DNA of 64,000 nt, from positions 39,102-103,101 of the forward strand of contig JAIPCZ010000004.1 of the NCBI GenBank assembly GCA_021737975.1, written 5' to 3'. Below, piece after piece: positions 57,956 to 64,000 of the stretch. Source of the stretch: Polaromonas sp. GTDB taxonomy: Bacteria > Pseudomonadota > Gammaproteobacteria > Burkholderiales > Burkholderiaceae_C. The notes below the pieces were generated by a model that saw only the letters and a list, made by a program, of their open reading frames with translations, did not search any database and had not been told where the DNA came from. The position numbers and the translations under genes are program-made. Within the stretch, counting starts at the first letter, position 1; each line of letters starts with the position of its first letter.

Positions 57956-60028
57956 CTATTGACGCGTCGCGCCAAGCGGGGCGGGTGTGCCGCCAGTCGT
58001 CGCATTGACGGGCGCCGGCGGCAACAGCGGAGCCTCGTTGATCGGCACCAGGTTGCTGGGCGCGGGCTGGGCAGCCTGCAGACCCGCTCGCATCAGGTCA
58101 TAACGGTCCAGCGACAGCTGGCCGGTGGCCTGCGCGTCGCGGACCACCACCGGGCGCAAAAACACCATCAGGTTGGTTTTCTTGCGGGTGCGGGCCTCGC
58201 TCTTGAACAGGTTGCCGAACAGCGGCACATCGCCCAGGCCGGGGACCTTTTCCTGGTTGCCCGAGTATTCGTCCTGCAGCAACCCGCCCAGCACCACAAT
58301 GGCGCCGTCCTCGACCAGCACGTTCGACTCGATGGTGCGCTTGTTGGTTGTGGGGCCATTGCTGGCATTGACTGTGGAGGCCAGCACGCTGGACACCTCC
58401 TGGTAGATGGCCAGCTTGACGGTGCCATTTTCGCTGATTTGCGGCTTGACCTTGAGTGTCAGTCCGACGTCCTTGCGCTCGATGGTCTGGAACGGGTTGA
58501 CGGAGCCGCTGCTGGCGCCGGTGCTGGTGAACTGGCCAGTGACGAAGGGCACGTTCTGGCCAATCACGATCTTGGCCTCCTCATTGTCCAGCGTGAGCAA
58601 GTTGGGCGTGGAAAGCACGTTGCCGCTGCCCGACTCTTCGAGAAAACGCGCCAGGAAACCCAGCACATAGACCCCGTTGGTTTGCTGCACAGCGCCAAAA
58701 TTGAGGCCGCGTCCTGGCGCCACGGTGCCGGTGGCCGCGCCCGTCGCCAGGTTGATGATGTTGCTGCCACCGGCGCCGAAGTTGGTGCCCAGCAGGCCGA
58801 TCACGGCGTCGCCGGCTTTGCCCAGCGGCCCCTGCCACTGGATGCCGAACTCCGCCGCGCGGTCGGCGCTGACTTCGGCGATCAGGCTCTCGACGAACAC
58901 CTGGGCACGTCGGCCATCGAGCTTGTCGATGACCGCGCGCAACTGCCGGTATTGCGGTTCGGGCGCGGTGATGATCAGCGAATTGGTGGCCACATCGGCC
59001 TGAATCTGGCCCCCGGTGGTGGCTTGCGCAACCGCGGCGCCTGCTGCGCCCGGCACGCCGGCAGATGCGGCAGGAGCCGCGGCCCCGCTGACCGCGGCGC
59101 GCAGCGTCGCGGCCATTTTCGTGGCGTCGGCGTTCTTGAGGTAAACCACATGGATGTTGCCCGCCGCGCCATTGCTGCTTGCGGCATCGGGCTGGTCGAG
59201 CCGCGCCACCAGCGAGCGTGCCAGCGCAAGTTGCGCGCCGTTGGAGGCACGCAGGATCAGGGCGTTGGAGCGGGGCTCGGCGATCAGTGTGGTCTTGAAC
59301 GAGGTGTCCACCTGGCCGGCGGGGGACGCCGAGCCACTGGAGCCCAGCAGCCTGAGCACCAGCGGCGCCAGGTCGGAGGCGATGGCGTGCTGCAGCACAA
59401 TCACCTCGACATCGGTGGCATTGGCCACGTCCATGGCGGCAATGATGCGCCCCATGCGGCGCAGGTTGTCGGCGTAGTCGGTGATCACCAGCGAGTTGCT
59501 GCCCGGGTTGGCGTTGATGGTGTTGTTCGGGCTGATCAGGGGCCGCAGCACCGGCACCAGGTTGTTCGCCGATTCAAAATTGAGCTTGAAAATTTGCGTG
59601 ACGATCTGGTTGCCTGTGGGCAGGTTGCCTTCGCCGCCATCGCGCATGCTGACGCCGGCACTTTGCAGCTTCGCATCTGCCTCGGGCACCACCTTGTACA
59701 AGCCGTCGGAGTCCACCAGTGTGAAGCCTTGCAGGCGCAGCGCCGCAACAAACTGGCCCATGGCGGCGGCCCGGCTCACCGGCTTGTCGGTCACCAGCGT
59801 CAAGGTGCCCTTGACGCGCGGGTCCACCACCACGTTGCGCCCGGTGATGCTGGCAAAGGTGCGCGCCACGGCGTCGATCTCGGCATTATTGAAGTTCAGC
59901 GTCACGGGCTCGCCCGGCCTGGCCGCAGTCTGCGCCACGACACCCGGGGGGAATAGCGCCATGCCAAGGGCCAGCAGGGCGGCGGCGGCAAGAAAGGAAA
60001 CACGGTGCTGTGAGTTCAATTTGATCAT
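57956..60028 (-). CDS. gspD: Type II secretion secretin GspD
   Basis: Outer-membrane multimeric channel. At 690 residues it has a signal peptide (up to about residue 33, PPGVVAQTA), an N0 domain (VTLNFNNAEIDAVARTFASITGRNVVVDPRVKGTLTL) and N1-N3 repeats (VTQIFKLNFESANNLVPVLRPLISPNN, then VEVIVLQHAIASDLAPLVLRLL). The secretin core follows (VFVESLIAEVSADRAAEFGIQWQG, LLTLDNEEAKIVIGQNVPFVTGQ, IVVLGGLLQDEYSGNQEKVPGLGDVPLFGNLFKS). An Ala/Gly-rich insertion lies near 330-350. It sits just after gspN. Confidence 0.98.
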   Translation of the reverse strand: MIKLNSQHRVSFLAAAALLALGMALFPPGVVAQTAARPGEPVTLNFNNAEIDAVARTFASITGRNVVVDPRVKGTLTLVTDKPVSRAAAMGQFVAALRLQGFTLVDSDGLYKVVPEADAKLQSAGVSMRDGGEGNLPTGNQIVTQIFKLNFESANNLVPVLRPLISPNNTINANPGSNSLVITDYADNLRRMGRIIAAMDVANATDVEVIVLQHAIASDLAPLVLRLLGSSGSASPAGQVDTSFKTTLIAEPRSNALILRASNGAQLALARSLVARLDQPDAASSNGAAGNIHVVYLKNADATKMAATLRAAVSGAAAPAASAGVPGAAGAAVAQATTGGQIQADVATNSLIITAPEPQYRQLRAVIDKLDGRRAQVFVESLIAEVSADRAAEFGIQWQGPLGKAGDAVIGLLGTNFGAGGSNIINLATGAATGTVAPGRGLNFGAVQQTNGVYVLGFLARFLEESGSGNVLSTPNLLTLDNEEAKIVIGQNVPFVTGQFTSTGASSGSVNPFQTIERKDVGLTLKVKPQISENGTVKLAIYQEVSSVLASTVNASNGPTTNKRTIESNVLVEDGAIVVLGGLLQDEYSGNQEKVPGLGDVPLFGNLFKSEARTRKKTNLMVFLRPVVVRDAQATGQLSLDRYDLMRAGLQAAQPAPSNLVPINEAPLLPPAPVNATTGGTPAPLGATRQ

Positions 60029-60034
60029 GCTGGT

Positions 60035-60817
60035 TCAACCCATTTTGATGATGGAGCGCGCGCCGTTGCGCCGCCCAATGAGATTCAGAAGATTGTCGAG
60101 CGCCGCCTGATGCTGCGGCAGGGCACTGGCCTCGCCATTAAAACGCAGTTGTCCGCCCACCCATTGGCCGCTGCCCGAAATTTGCAGGCTGCCCTGCAGC
60201 GTCGTCAGGGCCAGCGTGACGGAGTTGCCGCCCTTCAAGCTGAAGCGGTAACTGCCCATGGGGCGCAGCGTGGACAGGTGCGAGGACAGGTTCATGGCGT
60301 CAAGTTCTGCCGCACCTGTCAACAGCAGCCTGCCTGCCGCCCATGCCAGCGTCAGGCCCTGGGTGCTCAGGTGCAGGGTGCCTTGCGCCTGGATGGTGTT
60401 CCAGGGCGTGCCCAGACCAGCCAGCAGCTTTGCCGGCCACTGCGACTGGGCGTCGGACAGACTCACCCGCAAGCCATTCCAGCGCGGCTGCAGTTGGATC
60501 GCCCAGGCTTGCTGCATGCAGCAATCGGCATTGAGTTGCAGGTTGGCGCCAGCCAGGGCAGGTGAAAAAGTCCAGGCCAGACGCCCCGGAAGCATGGCGG
60601 CTTCCTGGCTGCCCGCACCACCGGTAAGCGTGACACGCGCCGAGCCGGCCCACACCGTGCCGCGTGATTCCATGAGCAGCATCTGGCCGCCACTGGCCTT
60701 CTGCACCAGCGAAGACAGCCAGCGCGCCGGCGCAAAGAGCACGGTGCTCAGCGCCAGTCCCAGCAGCGCACCCGCCAGCGCCCAGCGCCAGGGGGTGGGC
60801 TGATGCATCAATTTCAC
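60035..60817 (-). CDS. gspN: Type II secretion protein GspN
   Basis: Accessory inner-membrane protein of some type II systems, of unclear function. At about 260 residues it has one N-terminal membrane segment (WRWALAGALLGLALSTVLF) and a periplasmic region with GRLAWTFSPALAGANLQLNADCC and GSGQWVGGQLRFNGEASALP, typical of GspN. GTG 60817 overlaps the gspM stop by 4 bases; ATG 60808 is an alternative. Confidence 0.92.
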   Translation of the reverse strand: MKLMHQPTPWRWALAGALLGLALSTVLFAPARWLSSLVQKASGGQMLLMESRGTVWAGSARVTLTGGAGSQEAAMLPGRLAWTFSPALAGANLQLNADCCMQQAWAIQLQPRWNGLRVSLSDAQSQWPAKLLAGLGTPWNTIQAQGTLHLSTQGLTLAWAAGRLLLTGAAELDAMNLSSHLSTLRPMGSYRFSLKGGNSVTLALTTLQGSLQISGSGQWVGGQLRFNGEASALPQHQAALDNLLNLIGRRNGARSIIKMG

Positions 60818-61296
60818 GGCCGCCCGCCCAGGTACAGCACCAGCGTGCCATCCCAGCTACCCGCCGGGTTGCGCACCAGATGCGCCTCCACCGGCGCGGA
60901 ATGCGCGTTTTGCCGTGCCGTGGCGAGCCATTGCGCCAGTGCAGCGGCACTGACTGCCTTCAACGTGACGGTGACACGGTCGACTTGCGCGGTCATTTGG
61001 GCCCCTGGTCCGAGGAGCTTCAAGGCCGCCTCCAGTGCCAGGCGTGTTTCACCGACCGAGAGCACAGGCTGCGCCTGCAAGGCTTTGGCCTGGGCTTGCA
61101 GGCGCAGCATCTGTTGCAGCTGGCCGTCCAATGCCCGGTGTTGCGCCGGTGCCGCCTTGAGCACCGCCAGAGCCGGCGCCAGCGCCAGCCACCAAAGCAG
61201 GGCCAGGCTGACCATGGCCAGCATCAGCAGAGCCAGGCGCTGTTCACGGGCTGGCATGCTGCGCCAGCGGGTCTGCAGTTGAAGCGGCAAGTTCAT
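60814..61296 (-). CDS. gspM: Type II secretion protein GspM
   Basis: Bitopic inner-membrane partner of GspL. At 160 residues from ATG 61296 (MNLPLQLQTRWRSMPAREQRLALLMLAMVSLALLWW), it has one membrane segment and a coiled or ferredoxin-like periplasmic part. The preceding 9 residues in the ORF track are not family-like. It overlaps gspL and gspN by 4 bases on each side. Confidence 0.93.
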   Translation of the reverse strand: MNLPLQLQTRWRSMPAREQRLALLMLAMVSLALLWWLALAPALAVLKAAPAQHRALDGQLQQMLRLQAQAKALQAQPVLSVGETRLALEAALKLLGPGAQMTAQVDRVTVTLKAVSAAALAQWLATARQNAHSAPVEAHLVRNPAGSWDGTLVLYLGGRP

Positions 61297-62525
61297 GGCC
61301 TTGCCCCCGGCTCGAGCACCCACTGGGCACCATCCCAGGTCGCAACCAGGCCCTGCTGCTTGAGGGCCAGCGCCACCCGCGCCTGTTCTGCGGCGGAGAT
61401 AGCGGGCGCCTTGGCTCGCAATTCCTGCGATCCGTAATCAATCGCCGTCACGGTCTGCGTGACGGCCAGCTGAGCGCCCAGAGAAGCCAGCATGGCCTCC
61501 AGGTCCGTGCCTGAGGCGACACCGCTGGCACGCTGCAAGACGGCCACTTCGCGGGCCATTTGCAGCGGTGCGTCGACCACCACGGGAATCTTGGGGAAGG
61601 TGCTGCTGAGCACAGAACGCACCGCCAGGCGCTTGGCCTGCAATGCCGCCTGCTCACGCAAGGCCCAGGCATTCAAACCGACAAGGTTGGCCAGCACCAG
61701 CACCACCATGGCCAGACGCGCCGCCCGCCATTGCGGCGCGCGCAGCAGACTTCCCATGGCTTGCGCAGCTTGCGCCCAAGCCTGTTCGCGGTTGGCATTG
61801 GCAAGGTCGAACTGTGCCAGGTTCCAGGAGGTTTGCGCGGCTTGCAGCAAGCGCTGGGCATGCTGCTGCAGCGTGACAGGCCGCTTGAACAGGTTTTCAG
61901 CCTGCCCCACCACAGCCGGTTCGGCGATGACCTCGGGCGGCCCGTTCGAAGCGGACGAATCAGTCTGCAAGCTCACGGCGGAGGCCGTCAAGGGGCTCAG
62001 CAACAAGCGCCCGCCCACCAACATCGGATGCTGTTCGTCACCCACCACATAAATTCTGTGCACGAGGGCTTCCGGCGTGAATTCGGGCACGATGCGGCTG
62101 GCCGAAAAACCCGCCGCGGCCAGGGCCTGCAGATGTGATGTGAGCCAGGCCTTGTCACAAGCAACCACCCAAACCGGGACATCGGCGACCGGCTGGGGCT
62201 GCAGCGCCAGATGCAACTGCGCCGGTTCGTCGAGCAGCCGGTCTTCAAGCAGGCCGTCCAGGATGGCGCGCAATCGACTGGCACCCCGTTCAGCGGTCAA
62301 CCCGCGCGCCAGGCTGCCCCTGGGCAGTTGCACCTGATGCCATGACAGCGTTTGCATGGGCAACAGCACGACCACATCTGACTGGCGATCCGGCGGCAAG
62401 GGGAGCAGGGCCAGCGGCGCACTGGCGCAACGGGCTTCTGAGTTGTCGTCGGAACTCAGCAGGTAATCGTACTGCGTCGCAGCGCCGGCGCTGGCCGCGG
62501 GGAGAGAAATGATGAAAGAGGTCAT
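61293..62525 (-). CDS. gspL: Type II secretion protein GspL
   Basis: Recruits GspE to the membrane. At 410 residues it has an actin-like cytoplasmic domain (residues about 1-245: VVLLPMQTLSWHQVQLPRGS, LRAILDGLLEDRLLDEPAQLHLAL) and a membrane segment near 270-290 (LAMVVLVLANLVGLNAWAL). A periplasmic ferredoxin-like end completes it. It begins 16 bases after gspK. Confidence 0.95.
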   Translation of the reverse strand: MTSFIISLPAASAGAATQYDYLLSSDDNSEARCASAPLALLPLPPDRQSDVVVLLPMQTLSWHQVQLPRGSLARGLTAERGASRLRAILDGLLEDRLLDEPAQLHLALQPQPVADVPVWVVACDKAWLTSHLQALAAAGFSASRIVPEFTPEALVHRIYVVGDEQHPMLVGGRLLLSPLTASAVSLQTDSSASNGPPEVIAEPAVVGQAENLFKRPVTLQQHAQRLLQAAQTSWNLAQFDLANANREQAWAQAAQAMGSLLRAPQWRAARLAMVVLVLANLVGLNAWALREQAALQAKRLAVRSVLSSTFPKIPVVVDAPLQMAREVAVLQRASGVASGTDLEAMLASLGAQLAVTQTVTAIDYGSQELRAKAPAISAAEQARVALALKQQGLVATWDGAQWVLEPGARP

Positions 62526-62541
62526 GGTGAGCAGCTTCGGA

Positions 62542-63507
62542 TCATTGTAAGAGTGACCAGCGCGATTGGACCACTTCTCGCGTGCGACTCAGAATTTTCA
62601 CGTCCATGCCATCGCGTTGCAGCACCGAGGTCTCCTGCAGCGTGGCCTGACCCACCCGCAGCTGACCGGTGACGCTGAAAAAACGGCTGGCCACGGCATG
62701 CAGACCGGCATTCAGCTTGATCTCGGCGTTGCCCAGGCGTTTTTCAGCATCCGGCAGGGTGCCCAGGTGCCGCGTGCCGCGCGCGGTCTCGAGGGAGCGT
62801 GCCTGCGCCATGTCCAGGCCGGCAATGCAGGCCATCAGCACCTCGGGGGTCGCCGTGTTGAGATTGACCGGCGTGCGCGCCGGCAGCAACGTCACAAACG
62901 GCTGCAAAACCTGCAAGGTGGCAGGCGACAAGCCCAGCCAGACCAGGTCCGGCACGGCTTGCGGGCGCAAGGGTGCGCCCAGGGCAGCCCGCTGGTCTGA
63001 GGCGGGGGCATAGGCCAGCAGCAACTGCTGCGTCAACGCCTGCAACTCCGACTCAGGCAAGTTCAGCTGGTTGAACAGGCGTGTCCAGGCCGCCATGCTG
63101 GGCTCATGAAGTTTGCCGTTGTCAATCAGGTTGGTCACATTGAGGCGCGCCTGCAGGTCCTGCATCTGGCCAGCCAGAAAAGCATCCTGCGCGCCATCGG
63201 CGTCATCTCCCACCAGGGCCTCGCCACGTTCAGCGGCCAAAAAGGTGGTCAACCGCGCCGGCGCAAGCGCCACCGCCCAGGGCTCGGCCAGATGGTCAGG
63301 CCCGCCCTGGCGCGCGTCTTCACGCAAGATCAGGCGTGCCCAATCGAGTGCCCCGGTCAGGATCCAGGCTGCCTGCACGCGGGTGCGCTGGGCCGACTCG
63401 ACCTCGACGGCCCGCCATTGCTGCCACAGCATGGCCGTCGCCAGCGTGGCCACCAGGACCACCGTCAGCATGGCGGTCAGGATGGCGGCACCGCGCTGCC
63501 CCCTCAT
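62542..63507 (-). CDS. gspK: Type II secretion minor pseudopilin GspK
   Basis: Largest minor pseudopilin, at the tip of the pseudopilus. From ATG 63507 it has 322 residues: the prepilin start MRGQRGAAILTAMLTVVLVATLATAMLWQQW (short leader, Gly before the hydrophobic helix), then the helical domain with LQARLNVTNLIDNGKLHEPS and VNLNTATPEVLMACIAGLDMAQA. It overlaps gspJ by 4 bases. As usual for GspK, the residue at mature position 5 is not Glu. Confidence 0.95.
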   Translation of the reverse strand: MRGQRGAAILTAMLTVVLVATLATAMLWQQWRAVEVESAQRTRVQAAWILTGALDWARLILREDARQGGPDHLAEPWAVALAPARLTTFLAAERGEALVGDDADGAQDAFLAGQMQDLQARLNVTNLIDNGKLHEPSMAAWTRLFNQLNLPESELQALTQQLLLAYAPASDQRAALGAPLRPQAVPDLVWLGLSPATLQVLQPFVTLLPARTPVNLNTATPEVLMACIAGLDMAQARSLETARGTRHLGTLPDAEKRLGNAEIKLNAGLHAVASRFFSVTGQLRVGQATLQETSVLQRDGMDVKILSRTREVVQSRWSLLQ

Positions 63508-64000
63508 TTGCCACCCCCGATCGCGCCGCGCACCCAATCACGCGTCAAGGTCCCGTTGATGGCCTGGCCGGGTGCGAGGGTCAACACCAGCCGCACGCCG
63601 TCGGGCACGGCCGCCACGGCCGGCGTCGTGGTTGCCGCCACTGCGGCGCTCGCGCCACCCGCCGGACTGACAGCAGTCGCACCGTCGGCACTCGAGAGCG
63701 GATTGCTCCAGGCATTGCCCCGGTAATAGAAGACCTGCCAGCCGTCGAGCGCCACCGTGCGAACCTCGCGCAAGCGGTCGTCGTCGCCAGGCGTTTGCGC
63801 CCAGACCTGCGCCTTTTGCCAGGCCAGCAGCAGTTCGCGGCGCGTCAGCAAGGACGGCGACTGCCAACGCAGCCACTGGCCCTGCCCAGCCACGCTGCGC
63901 CGGCTCCAGGCCACCACCTGCAAGCCCTCCCCCGGCATCCCGGTGCTGCGCCTTACGACACGCAACACACGACCATCCCAGTCCAGGCTGGGTAGGTCGG
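63504..64000 (-). CDS. gspJ: Type II secretion minor pseudopilin GspJ (5' partial)
   Basis: Minor pseudopilin. The gene runs off the window end, so the prepilin leader is missing; codons upstream of the ORF-track start (…SLDWDGRVLR) continue the frame. The visible part has WSRRSVAGQGQWLRWQSPSLLTRREL and VRTVALDGWQVFYYRGNAWSNPLSS, typical of GspJ, with an Ala/Thr-rich insert before VPDGVRLVLTLAPGQ. It overlaps gspK by 4 bases. gspG, gspH and gspI presumably lie beyond the window. Confidence 0.92.
   Translation of the reverse strand, partial: DLPSLDWDGRVLRVVRRSTGMPGEGLQVVAWSRRSVAGQGQWLRWQSPSLLTRRELLLAWQKAQVWAQTPGDDDRLREVRTVALDGWQVFYYRGNAWSNPLSSADGATAVSPAGGASAAVAATTTPAVAAVPDGVRLVLTLAPGQAINGTLTRDWVRGAIGGGK

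Noticed and set aside
57932-59956. 674-residue plus-strand ORF opposite gspD
   Set aside because: Antisense shadow of the secretin gene with no domain signature.

Overview
The window reads as a single-chromosome segment of a GC-rich betaproteobacterium. It most resembles Burkholderiales/Comamonadaceae (Rhodoferax- or Polaromonas-like); this placement is inferred from gene content and order, and no database was searched. Supporting signs are Bug/TctC-type transport, an lptA-lptB-rpoN run, a yicC / kinase-phosphatase-rph-rdgB-hemW arrangement, the proteobacterial GshA type, and a gspJKLMNDEF cluster. Coding density is very high. I found no rRNA, tRNA or CRISPR array.

Layout. 1-2.8 kb: tripartite tricarboxylate transporter tctC (5' cut by the window)-tctB-tctA, with tctA interrupted by an in-frame TAG. 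2.9-7.7 kb: queF, then a CHASE2 adenylate cyclase 4 bases from a GAF/HD-GYP phosphohydrolase. 7.8-18.9 kb: one long forward series: DMT exporter, tsaB-rimI, a degenerate UDG-fold protein, argS, SPOR protein, dsbA-like, lptA-lptB-rpoN, a THUMP-type rRNA methyltransferase and a PIN protein. 19-22.9 kb: FeeM-like GNAT acyltransferase and a large membrane GGDEF-EAL protein. 22.9-30.4 kb: enoyl-CoA hydratase and CoA-binding protein (minus), glmU, a frameshifted IS110-family element sitting inside a 25-bp perfect inverted repeat, an eamA-like exporter with an Lrp regulator (minus), and glmS. 30.5-33.8 kb: lipoprotein, UspA, TerC-like protein, CPA1 antiporter.

33.8-38 kb (minus): yicC-gmk-rpoZ-terminator-spoT. 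38-42.7 kb (plus): Ser/Thr kinase-PP2C-rph-rdgB-hemW. The rdgB-hemW gap carries the most unusual structure in the window: two long hairpins with unrelated stems but the same 25-nt loop, in opposite orientation. 42.7-46.2 kb (minus): a TAXI-type TRAP system (SBP, fused permease, DUF1850). 46.4-54.1 kb (plus): proA, gshA-kup-gshB and a Rep/UvrD helicase. 54.2-64 kb: outer-membrane phospholipase A, then a convergent type II secretion cluster running off the window end.

Functional themes are envelope biogenesis (LptA/B, GlmU/GlmS, PldA, T2SS), nucleotide second messengers (cAMP, c-di-GMP, ppGpp), glutathione/K+ homeostasis, and two carboxylate-type uptake systems. In both uptake systems an intrinsic terminator separates the binding protein from its permease.
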